Shown: in pieces, positions 56,847 to 64,000 of the stretch
How positions within the stretch are numbered: the first letter of the stretch is position 1
How the letters are laid out: each line of letters opens with the position of its first letter
Assembly (NCBI GenBank): GCA_018266435.1
Contig: JAFEAL010000011.1
Location: 1 to 64,000 of the forward strand
DNA length: 64,000 nt
Direction: 5' to 3'
DNA from: Bacteroidota bacterium
GTDB lineage: Bacteria; Bacteroidota; Bacteroidia; Cytophagales; Cyclobacteriaceae
Made by a program: the position numbers and the translations under genes
The notes under the pieces: model-generated
Databases searched by the model: none
Told to the model about the DNA's origin: nothing
The model's input: the letters and a program-made list of their open reading frames with translations, nothing else

Positions 56847-58367
56847 ATGGAGCAACGATCAACGCCTGTGAGGTTAAGTTCTGCCCTGAGCGGAACCGGC
56901 AAAACCAGAATGCTAGCCAGAGATATCTCTGAAAGCCTTGGTAAATTGCCACCTCAGGCGCCTGATCTGGAAGAAGCTATTCTCGGTGCACTGATGCTGG
57001 AGAAAAACGCGCTGACAGCCGTGATCGAATTTTTAAGACCCGAGCATTTCTATTCAGATCAACACAAAGAAATTTACGCGGCCATTATTGATTTGTTCAA
57101 AGCTTCTGAGCCGGTTGATATGCGTACGGTAGTAACCCAACTACGCAAAAACGGGAAACTAGAACTTGTAGGAGGGGCTTATTATGTAGCTGAGTTGACA
57201 TCGAAAATAAGTTCGACAGCAAATATTGAATACCACGCCCGCATTATAATCGAGTTGGCTATCAAACGCGAACTTATTCAAATTGCCTCACAGGTACACC
57301 ACGATGCTTATGAAGACACAACTGATGTGTTTGATTTGCTCGACAAAACGGAGTCATCCATTTTCAAAATCTCAGACTCTAACCTGCGCAAAAACTATGA
57401 CACCATGCAATCGTTGATGGGGCAAGCCATTAAAGAACTTCAGGAAAAGAAAAACCATAAAGACGGGCTTACCGGTGTACCCAGCGGATTCTCAAGACTG
57501 GATCGCGTTACATCAGGTTGGCAGAAATCAGATTTGGTAATTATTGCTGCCCGGCCCGGTATGGGTAAGACCGCATTTATCGTTTCAGCCCTACGCAATG
57601 CAGCCGTTGACTTTAACCTTCCGGTTGCCATATTCTCATTAGAGATGGCTTCGCTTCAATTAGTAAACCGGTTGTTATCGGCTGAAGCTGAACTGGAGTC
57701 TGAAAAAATTAAAAAAGGAAATTTAGCTGACTATGAATGGCAGCAACTTTTAACGAAAACCAACCGGTTGTCATCAGCGCCAATCTTTATTGATGACACT
57801 CCGGCACTTTCAATCCTTGAGCTCCGGGCTAAATGCCGCAGACTGAAAGCTGAGCATGGCGTACAGTTAATCGTGATTGATTACCTGCAGTTAATGAAGG
57901 GTGAAGACGGTGGCAACCGTGAGCAGGAAATTGCCTCGATCTCACGGGCCTTGAAAGGAATTGCCAAAGAACTGAATGTGCCAGTCATTGCCCTCTCGCA
58001 GTTGAGCCGGGGAGTAGAAACACGCGGTGGAGACAAGCGCCCTCAACTTTCAGATTTACGCGAATCCGGCTCCATTGAACAAGATGCCGATATTGTTATG
58101 TTTTTGTATCGACCGGAGTATTATAAAATCACAGAATTTGAAGATGGCTCCCCCTCGCATGGAGTAGCAGAAGTAATCATTGCCAAACACCGAAACGGCT
58201 CACTTGATAATGTGCGGCTAAAGTTCATAGGCAAGTACACCAAGTTTGCTGATTATGACGCACCCGATAGCATCACTTCTAAAAGCAATGTTCAGAGCAA
58301 GGTTAACTCCGAGCGCAATGAGCCGCCAGAATTGCCTAAGAGCGAGGAGGGACCTCTGCCATTCTAA
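56847..58367 (+). CDS. dnaB: Replicative DNA helicase DnaB
   Basis: A 506-residue hexameric replicative helicase. N-terminal domain (LEEAILGALMLEKNALTAVIEFLRPEHFY), Walker A ARPGMGKTAF (about 235-243), motif LIVIDYLQLM with Walker B Asp, LSQLSRGVETR and DLRESGSIEQDADIVMFLYR. It unwinds DNA at the replication fork. A 35-residue N-terminal extension before the domain (MEQRSTPVRLSS) is a little longer than in enterobacteria. Start ATG 56847. Confidence 0.97.
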   Translation: MEQRSTPVRLSSALSGTGKTRMLARDISESLGKLPPQAPDLEEAILGALMLEKNALTAVIEFLRPEHFYSDQHKEIYAAIIDLFKASEPVDMRTVVTQLRKNGKLELVGGAYYVAELTSKISSTANIEYHARIIIELAIKRELIQIASQVHHDAYEDTTDVFDLLDKTESSIFKISDSNLRKNYDTMQSLMGQAIKELQEKKNHKDGLTGVPSGFSRLDRVTSGWQKSDLVIIAARPGMGKTAFIVSALRNAAVDFNLPVAIFSLEMASLQLVNRLLSAEAELESEKIKKGNLADYEWQQLLTKTNRLSSAPIFIDDTPALSILELRAKCRRLKAEHGVQLIVIDYLQLMKGEDGGNREQEIASISRALKGIAKELNVPVIALSQLSRGVETRGGDKRPQLSDLRESGSIEQDADIVMFLYRPEYYKITEFEDGSPSHGVAEVIIAKHRNGSLDNVRLKFIGKYTKFADYDAPDSITSKSNVQSKVNSERNEPPELPKSEEGPLPF

Positions 58368-58434
58368 AAAATTGACCCTATGTATGTAATAGAAATTTCT
58401 TTTTGTAATTTGAAATCGTAACCTGAAATACAAA

Positions 58435-59427
58435 ATGAAAGCTCTCTTCCTTACCGCTCCGGGTAAAATTGAAATGAAAGAAGTAACTGTGCCTACACTC
58501 TCATCGGGCCGTGCATTGGTAAAAATTAAAGCCGTAGCGCTCAACAGGCGCGATGACTGGATACGTGAAGGGAAATACCCCAACATAAAAACCGGTATGG
58601 TGATGGGCTCAGACGGAGCCGGAGTAGTGGAACAAGTCTTTGATGAAGCTAACCGCGAATGGATAGGTAAAGAAGTGGTAATTAATCCAAACATTGATTG
58701 GGGAACTAACCCCGAGGTACAGTCACCACGCTACACTATTCTAGGAATGCCTGTAGACGGCACTTTTGCCGAGTACATTTCAATTCCGGTAGATCGGTTA
58801 CATCACAAACCATTTCATCTGGATTTGTTACAGGCCTCATCGCTTCCGTTGTGCGGACTTACAGCTTTTAGAGCGTTGTTTAGAAAAGGAGAACTCAGAG
58901 CCGGACAAAACGTGTTGATTTCAGGGTTTGGAGGCGGAGTGGCCCAGTTTGCCTTTCATTTTGCCAAAGCAGTCGGTGCAAATGTCTATGTTACTTCGGG
59001 CAGCGACAGCAAACTTGAAAAAGCAATGAAGTTGGGTGCCATAGGCGGATACAACTATAAGAACCAAGCTAAGTATGAAGATCTGTGGAAGACTAAAGGG
59101 GGTTTCGACTTAATCATTGACAGTGCCGGAGGAGATCAGATCAACAATTTCATAAAAATATTAAGACCGTCAGGCAAAGTGGTTTTTTATGGAGCTACTA
59201 ATGGCGTTCCATCTAAAGTTGATTTTTACCGGATGTTCTGGCATCAACTTTCTTTGCTCGGCTCTACCATGGGTAATGATCAGGAGTTTAGCGAAATGCT
59301 GACGTTTGTTAGCAAGCACCAGATTAGGCCAGTGGTGGATTCGATTCGGCCCTTTTCAAAATTAGCTGAGTCCTTTGGTGACATAGCTAAGCCTGACAAA
59401 GTGGGTAAAATCGTTTTTCAGGTTTAA
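58435..59427 (+). CDS. Zinc-type alcohol dehydrogenase-like (MDR) oxidoreductase
   Basis: A 330-residue medium-chain dehydrogenase/reductase, quinone-oxidoreductase-like. GroES-like N-part (VALNRRDDWIREGKYP ... VMGSDGAGVVEQV), the NAD(P)-binding fold ISGFGGGVAQFAFHFAKAVGANVYVTSGS and the late PVVDSIRPFSKLAES. The usual catalytic zinc ligands are absent from the expected positions, so a zinc-free NADPH-dependent reductase is likely. Substrate unknown. Confidence 0.88.
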   Translation: MKALFLTAPGKIEMKEVTVPTLSSGRALVKIKAVALNRRDDWIREGKYPNIKTGMVMGSDGAGVVEQVFDEANREWIGKEVVINPNIDWGTNPEVQSPRYTILGMPVDGTFAEYISIPVDRLHHKPFHLDLLQASSLPLCGLTAFRALFRKGELRAGQNVLISGFGGGVAQFAFHFAKAVGANVYVTSGSDSKLEKAMKLGAIGGYNYKNQAKYEDLWKTKGGFDLIIDSAGGDQINNFIKILRPSGKVVFYGATNGVPSKVDFYRMFWHQLSLLGSTMGNDQEFSEMLTFVSKHQIRPVVDSIRPFSKLAESFGDIAKPDKVGKIVFQV

Positions 59428-59434
59428 GGTATCT

Positions 59435-59752
59435 TTACTCATCCAAATTAGTATTCATAAGCGATCGCAATTCGTTAACGGTTTTGTTGTTGCATTGCGT
59501 CATGGCAACTTTTATTCCTTGTTCAATTATTTTCAGAGCCTGATCTTCAAAAGAGAGATCGGCCTTTAGCAAAGCAGCCTGATAATAAGCCGGTAGATAA
59601 TCAGGAAAATTTTGTAATAAAAAATCCAATTTTTTTTCAGCCTCCTGTCTGTTGACTTTCAGAAGTTCTAAAGCCAGCGCATAATGATTAAAAGCATCGG
59701 CCGGGTCATCGGCAATAAATTGCTCCAGTATTTTTATTCTTTCTGAATTCAT
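59435..59752 (-). CDS. Small TPR-like protein
   Basis: A 105-residue cytoplasmic protein of two or three TPR-like helical hairpins (DPADAFNHYALALELLKVNRQEAEKKL and NFPDYLPAYYQAALLKADLSFEDQALKIIEQGI). Such short TPR proteins are scaffolds; partner unknown. Convergent with the dehydrogenase gene 7 bp away. Confidence 0.75.
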   Translation of the reverse strand: MNSERIKILEQFIADDPADAFNHYALALELLKVNRQEAEKKLDFLLQNFPDYLPAYYQAALLKADLSFEDQALKIIEQGIKVAMTQCNNKTVNELRSLMNTNLDE

Positions 59753-59822
59753 GGGTAAAATGATTCGTTTTTTTTGAGGTTAATCCTTATTCTTGTACTC
59801 AATTTAAACACTTGCAGTTAGT

Positions 59823-60554
59823 ATGAAGATTTTAGTTTGCATTTCTCACGTACCCGATACCACTTCCAAAATTAATTTCATTGAAAACAATACCAAATTA
59901 GATGCAAGTGGCGTACAATATATTATCGGACCCTATGATGATTATGCGCTGGCGAGAGCCGTAGAATTAAAAGAGTTGTCAGGCGCCAGTATTACGGTAT
60001 TAAATGTGGGCGGCCCTGAAACAGAGCCAACTATTCGTAAAGCTCTGGCAATTGGTGCCGATGATGCCATTCGCATCAATGCTTTTCCGGCAGACTCGTT
60101 TTTTGTAGCGGCACAAATAGCCGAACACGCTAAAGGTTATGATTTGGTTTTGATGGGGCGCGAGTCGATTGACTTTAACGGAGGCGTGGTGCATGCCATG
60201 GTGGGAGAGATGTTGGGGATACCCTCCGTATCACCGGTAATGAAATTAGATATTGATGGAACTACGGTAAAGATGACCAAAGAAATTGAGGGAGGAAAAG
60301 AACAAGTGGAAGCTGCTCTTCCTTTGGTGGCCGGCTGCCAGGAACCCATCGCAGAATGGAAGATACCCAACATGCGTGGCATTATGTCTGCCCGCACAAA
60401 ACCATTAAATGTAGTAGAGCCTAAAAACGTAGAAGTTACGGTGGCGAATAAAAATTTTGAATTACCCCCAGCCAAAGGTGCGGTAAAAATGATCAGCGCA
60501 GATAATGTGACTGAGTTGGTTACCCGATTGAAAACTGAGGCAAAAGTTCTTTAA
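59823..60554 (+). CDS. etfB: Electron transfer flavoprotein beta subunit
   Basis: A 243-residue ETF beta protein with the family start MKILVCISHVPDT, AMP-binding region and GRESIDFNGGVVHAMVGEMLGIPSVSPV. With EtfA it carries electrons from acyl-CoA dehydrogenases and similar enzymes to the respiratory chain. 38 bp before etfA, so one operon. Confidence 0.95.
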   Translation: MKILVCISHVPDTTSKINFIENNTKLDASGVQYIIGPYDDYALARAVELKELSGASITVLNVGGPETEPTIRKALAIGADDAIRINAFPADSFFVAAQIAEHAKGYDLVLMGRESIDFNGGVVHAMVGEMLGIPSVSPVMKLDIDGTTVKMTKEIEGGKEQVEAALPLVAGCQEPIAEWKIPNMRGIMSARTKPLNVVEPKNVEVTVANKNFELPPAKGAVKMISADNVTELVTRLKTEAKVL

Positions 60555-60592
60555 TAAACTTAATAAAATAGCAACGGAAAGGTAAAAAGGAT

Positions 60593-61546
60593 ATGAACAC
60601 TTTAGTATTTGTCGAAACATCAGAAGGAAAAGTGAGAAAAGCATCGCTCGAAGCCGTAGCCTATGCTCATGCCATGGGAGGAACAACCACAGCGGTAGCC
60701 TTGGGCAAGGCCGATCTCTCTGAACTTCAGGCCATTGGAAAGTATGGAGCCTCTAAAGTGATTCATGGATCAGACCCCAGACTTGACAACCAGGTTATCC
60801 AGGCTTATTCTTCTGTGCTGGCTAAAGTCATGCAAGACGAAAATGCCGATGTGCTCATATTGGCCAATTCATCGCTAGGCACACCGGTGGCGGCTAAGGT
60901 GGCTATAAAAACCAATGCAAGCTTTGTCAGCAATGTAACAGAGTTGCCCAATACATCTTCGGGCTTCATGGTAAAACGCAGCATCTACACCGGCAAGGCA
61001 TTCGCTCATGTTGAAATGAAGAATGCAAAAAAAATTATCACTATTAAAAAGAATGCAGCCGAGTTGAAAGAAGTAGGCAGCAATGCACAGGTGATCAATT
61101 ACACAGCAACATTGAATGATGCTGACTTCAACACCAAGACAATTTCATCAGAAAAAGCAACGGGAGATATTCTGCTACCTGAAGCCGAAATTGTAGTTTC
61201 TGGCGGGCGCGGCATGAAAGGCCCCGAACATTGGGGTATATTAGAAGCCTTGGCCAAAGCCCTTCACGCAGCCACTGGCTGTAGCAAGCCGGTGAGCGAT
61301 ATGGGCTGGAGGCCTCACCACGAACACGTAGGACAAACCGGTGTGAAAGTAGCTCCCCAACTTTACATAGCTGTCGGAATTTCCGGAGCCATTCAGCATC
61401 TGGCAGGCGTTAACTCTTCAAAGTGCATTGTAGTAATCAACAAAGATGCTGATGCGCCCTTCTTCAAAGCTGCTGATTACGGAATTATAGGCGATGCGTT
61501 TGAGGTAGTACCAAAACTGACCGAGGCGATATTGGCTTCTAAATAA
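60593..61546 (+). CDS. etfA: Electron transfer flavoprotein alpha subunit
   Basis: A 317-residue ETF alpha protein containing FAD domain marks: VVSGGRGMKGPEHW, VSDMGWRPHHEHVGQTG, and YIAVGISGAIQHLAGVNSSKCIVVINKD. Partner of EtfB upstream. Length and motifs are typical. Confidence 0.96.
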   Translation: MNTLVFVETSEGKVRKASLEAVAYAHAMGGTTTAVALGKADLSELQAIGKYGASKVIHGSDPRLDNQVIQAYSSVLAKVMQDENADVLILANSSLGTPVAAKVAIKTNASFVSNVTELPNTSSGFMVKRSIYTGKAFAHVEMKNAKKIITIKKNAAELKEVGSNAQVINYTATLNDADFNTKTISSEKATGDILLPEAEIVVSGGRGMKGPEHWGILEALAKALHAATGCSKPVSDMGWRPHHEHVGQTGVKVAPQLYIAVGISGAIQHLAGVNSSKCIVVINKDADAPFFKAADYGIIGDAFEVVPKLTEAILASK

Positions 61547-61612
61547 TCACATAGGATTTCTTGTTTCAGATTTATTTGTAATTTGAAACTTGTAATTTGT
61601 AATCTTTAAAAA

Positions 61613-62224
61613 GTGCCACAAAAAAAAATTAAACTTGAAATTTTAGGATTATCGTCCAGCCAGTCTCAAACAGGATCATTCGCTTTGGTACTTGGAGAAA
61701 CACCAGGCAATAGAAGACTACCTATTATTATCGGAATGTTTGAAGCACAGGCCATTGCCATTGAAATAGAAAAAATAATGCCTAACCGGCCAATGACGCA
61801 CGATTTGTTTAAATCATTTGCCAATCATTTTCATTTTCTTGTAGAAGAAATTATTATTTCAGATTTAAAAGAAGGCGTTTTTTTTGCCAAGATTGTATGC
61901 AGTGATGGGCTGAAGAAAACAGAGGTTGACGCACGCCCCTCAGATGCTATTGCCATTGGGCTCAGGTTTGATTCACCCATTTATACCTACGAGGCTGTAT
62001 TAGCGGAGGCCGGTATCGTACTGACCGATCAGGAAGAAGAAGAGAAAGAGAAACCCGCGAAACCGGAGAAAACCAAACTAAAAAAAGAATCCATCAGAAA
62101 AGGTGCCGATGATTTTAAAACATTTTCCCTCGATAAGCTTCGTGATCTTCTGAAAGAGGCCATTGACAAGGAGGATTACGAACGTGCTGCTAAAATCAGA
62201 GACGAACTCGGCAAACGAAATTGA
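61613..62224 (+). CDS. Bifunctional nuclease (BFN/DUF151) domain protein with UVR motif
   Basis: A 203-residue protein: BFN domain (ALVLGETPGNRRLPIIIGMFEAQAIAIEIE ... VDARPSDAIAIGLRFDSPIYT), a charged linker of E and K residues, then a C-terminal UvrB/UvrC-type UVR motif (LRDLLKEAIDKEDYERAAKIRDELGKRN). Family members have reported DNase/RNase activity, and the UVR motif mediates protein contacts. GTG start at 61613. Confidence 0.9.
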   Translation: MPQKKIKLEILGLSSSQSQTGSFALVLGETPGNRRLPIIIGMFEAQAIAIEIEKIMPNRPMTHDLFKSFANHFHFLVEEIIISDLKEGVFFAKIVCSDGLKKTEVDARPSDAIAIGLRFDSPIYTYEAVLAEAGIVLTDQEEEEKEKPAKPEKTKLKKESIRKGADDFKTFSLDKLRDLLKEAIDKEDYERAAKIRDELGKRN

Positions 62225-62250
62225 TTTTCAAAATCAATCATACCTCCTGA

Positions 62251-63489
62251 ATGACCATCCGCCACCGTCTTATTCTGATGAACTTCCTCGAGTTTTTCGT
62301 CTGGGGTTCATGGCTCATATCGCTGGGAGGGTATATGTTCATCACACTTAAATTTACCGGAGCACAGGTAGGAAGTATTTACGGCACAATGGGTGTGGCC
62401 TCGCTTTTCATGCCTGCGTTAATGGGCATTGTGGCTGACCGCTGGGTTAATGCAGAACGGGTGCTGGGTATGTGCCATCTTTTGGGCGCGGGTTTGTTAC
62501 TGTGGGCATCTATGGTAACCGAACCTGGCATGATGTACTTGGCTATTTTACTCAATTCAATGGTTTATATGCCCACAATAGCCCTGAATAGTACGGTTTC
62601 TTATAAAGTTATAGAAAAAGAGGGGCTTAACATCATCAAAGATTTTCCGCCAATCAGGGTGTGGGGCACAGTAGGCTTTATAGCCGCTATGTGGGTAGTA
62701 GCTTGGGGCAACTGGTCGTTTAGCCATTTGCAGCTGTACATCAGTTCGGCTGCCGGTTTGTTAATGGGTATTTATTCTTTTACAATGCCGGCATGCCCGC
62801 CAATAAAAAATAAGGCTGAACGTAAATCATTGATTTCATCTTTAGGATTGGACGCATTTGTTTTGTTTAGAAAAAAAAGGATGGCCATTTTTTTTGTATT
62901 TGCTATGCTGTTAGGAGCAGCGTTGCAAATTACCAATACCTTTGGCAGCTCTTTTTTAGGCGACTTTTCCAAAAGTTTTCCAAACTCATTTGTGGTTAAC
63001 TATCCTCTTTTGGTACTATCTATTTCACAGATATCAGAGTCCTTGTTTATTTTAACAATCCCTTATTTTCTGATCAGGTTTGGTATTAAGCGGGTGATGC
63101 TTATCAGCATTTTTGCCTGGGTCTTTCGTTTTGGTCTTTTTGCAATTGGTAATCCCGGAAGTGGATTGACTTTTCTGATTTTATCGATGATTATTTATGG
63201 CATGGCTTTCGATTTTTTTAACATATCGGGTTCATTGTTTGTAGAGCGCGAAGCCGACAAAAGTATTATGGCCAGCGCCCAAGGATTGTTTATGCTGATG
63301 ACCAATGGAGCGGGGGCATTTCTCGGTGGGATGTTGAGTGGTTTGGTAGTAGATTATTTTACGGTTAACGGAGCCCACGATTGGCCAAAAATCTGGTTTT
63401 GCTTTTCGGGTTATGCGTTGATTTTAGGGTTGGCTTTTCCATTGGTTTTTAAGTATAAGCATCAGTTTTTAGCAGCTCCTTCGCACTGA
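62251..63489 (+). CDS. Nucleoside:H+ symporter-type MFS transporter
   Basis: A 412-residue membrane protein with about twelve helices, resembling NupG/XapB-type nucleoside transporters of the NHS family: start MTIRHRLILMNFLEFFVWGSWLISLGGYM, IVADRWVNAERVL loop, and RVWGTVGFIAAMW. It imports nucleosides by proton symport. Follows the BFN gene by 26 bp. Confidence 0.9.
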   Translation: MTIRHRLILMNFLEFFVWGSWLISLGGYMFITLKFTGAQVGSIYGTMGVASLFMPALMGIVADRWVNAERVLGMCHLLGAGLLLWASMVTEPGMMYLAILLNSMVYMPTIALNSTVSYKVIEKEGLNIIKDFPPIRVWGTVGFIAAMWVVAWGNWSFSHLQLYISSAAGLLMGIYSFTMPACPPIKNKAERKSLISSLGLDAFVLFRKKRMAIFFVFAMLLGAALQITNTFGSSFLGDFSKSFPNSFVVNYPLLVLSISQISESLFILTIPYFLIRFGIKRVMLISIFAWVFRFGLFAIGNPGSGLTFLILSMIIYGMAFDFFNISGSLFVEREADKSIMASAQGLFMLMTNGAGAFLGGMLSGLVVDYFTVNGAHDWPKIWFCFSGYALILGLAFPLVFKYKHQFLAAPSH

Positions 63490-63556
63490 TTTTTTATTTA
63501 CTTAAGTTCATTATCGGTATATTCATCATCAAATTATTGATATTGTCTGGCTTATC

Positions 63557-64000
63557 TTAAAGTGATCCAATGGTGACAAAGAATAAAATGGCCCGGTATA
63601 TTTCCAGTGCCAGCTTAAGAAATAAGATCATCACCACAGATTTTATAACTACTCCAGCCTTTTTATCTGCATAGTATTCCCGCCCTGACCGTATCAGAAA
63701 GTAAAGGTTGGTACAGATAAAAATGCCGGTAAGGGTGTATTCGTTTAGCAGACGACCTATGCCCAAAGGTGCAACTATGGTTAGCAGAATAGCATTAATC
63801 AATAAATTAAAACAAGCCAGTTCGACCGTGTAATCAATATGATCAGTAAAGTATCGTTTGCTTTTAGCGTACAAAAAGTTGAGTGGAAGGGAAGCAATCA
63901 CTACAAATACCATGACCATGAGTTTAGCAAAGCCTACAGTTTTAAGATTGTAAATTAGTGTAAACGATGCCAGGTCTATGCCTAGGCTAACTATTTTGTG
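63557..64000 (-). CDS. Membrane protein cut by the window edge, DUF3667-like
   Basis: Partial: the reading frame is open from 63557 (stop) to 64000, with residues such as HKIVSLGIDLASFTLIYNLK before the first ATG. Visible part has four or five membrane helices (FVVIASLPLNFLYA; LLINAILLTIVAPLG; LTGIFICTNLYFLI; SVVMILFLKLALEI). The FTDHIDYTVELACFNLLI segment looks like the C-terminal membrane part of DUF3667 proteins. True start lies outside the window. Confidence 0.6.
   Translation of the reverse strand, partial: HKIVSLGIDLASFTLIYNLKTVGFAKLMVMVFVVIASLPLNFLYAKSKRYFTDHIDYTVELACFNLLINAILLTIVAPLGIGRLLNEYTLTGIFICTNLYFLIRSGREYYADKKAGVVIKSVVMILFLKLALEIYRAILFFVTIGSL

Overview
The window looks like a chromosomal segment of a member of the Bacteroidota, probably Cytophagia-like. 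The evidence is a SusC/SusD pair beside a hybrid two-component regulator, C-terminal type IX secretion (T9SS) sorting domains on two very large secreted proteins, PD40-OmpA and MORN/beta-barrel envelope proteins, weak ribosome-binding sites, and TAnnTTTG-type promoter elements. No rRNA, tRNA, CRISPR array, transposase or phage gene was seen. Placement below phylum level is inference.

Layout. (1) 38-17484 is a polysaccharide-utilisation locus. A minus-strand hybrid sensor/AraC regulator faces a plus-strand run of a GH130 enzyme, an MFS transporter, an unrecognised lipoprotein, SusC, SusD and a LamG lipoprotein. A hairpin terminator follows, then a large T9SS-exported protein whose N-terminal domain is a paralogue of the unrecognised lipoprotein. 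(2) 17508-19814 is a PD40-OmpA envelope protein on the minus strand. A 48-bp perfect palindrome separates it from a tight six-gene plus-strand operon (20090-37741). That operon encodes an ATP/ADP-carrier-like protein with HEAT repeats and a cyclic-nucleotide-binding-like domain, a protein with three TIR/DUF4062-like modules, a membrane nSTAND-type NTPase with WD40 repeats, a TPR/beta-barrel protein, a lipoprotein and a 2468-residue T9SS adhesin-like protein. A strong terminator closes it. This operon is the best candidate here for an undescribed system. (3) 37896-48777 holds a TerC-YfiT fusion, a YheT-type hydrolase, a SRAP-fold protein lacking its catalytic residues, a MORN/beta-barrel protein, a MazG-like protein, a small two-gene unit under a 26-bp palindrome, a zinc-ribbon membrane protein, a Prc-type protease, a TraB/GumN protein and a TlpA-type thioredoxin. 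(4) 48826-56686 holds a TPR-like protein, a small unknown protein, an ECF sigma factor operon with a repeat-containing membrane partner, a SerC-like aminotransferase, a probable 6S RNA, a DnaQ-type exonuclease and a degenerate Mur-ligase-like protein. (5) 56847-64000 is housekeeping: dnaB, an MDR dehydrogenase, etfBA, a bifunctional-nuclease-domain protein, a nucleoside MFS transporter and a membrane protein cut by the window edge.

How parts work together. In the first region the regulator would sense a glycan breakdown product. The SusCD complex and LamG proteins would capture glycan at the surface, the unrecognised proteins may cut it, and the MFS carrier plus GH130 would import and process mannose-containing oligosaccharides in the cytoplasm. 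In the second region, gene order suggests that a surface/outer-membrane assembly is coupled to a cytoplasmic STAND/TIR-like signalling module; this coupling is inference.
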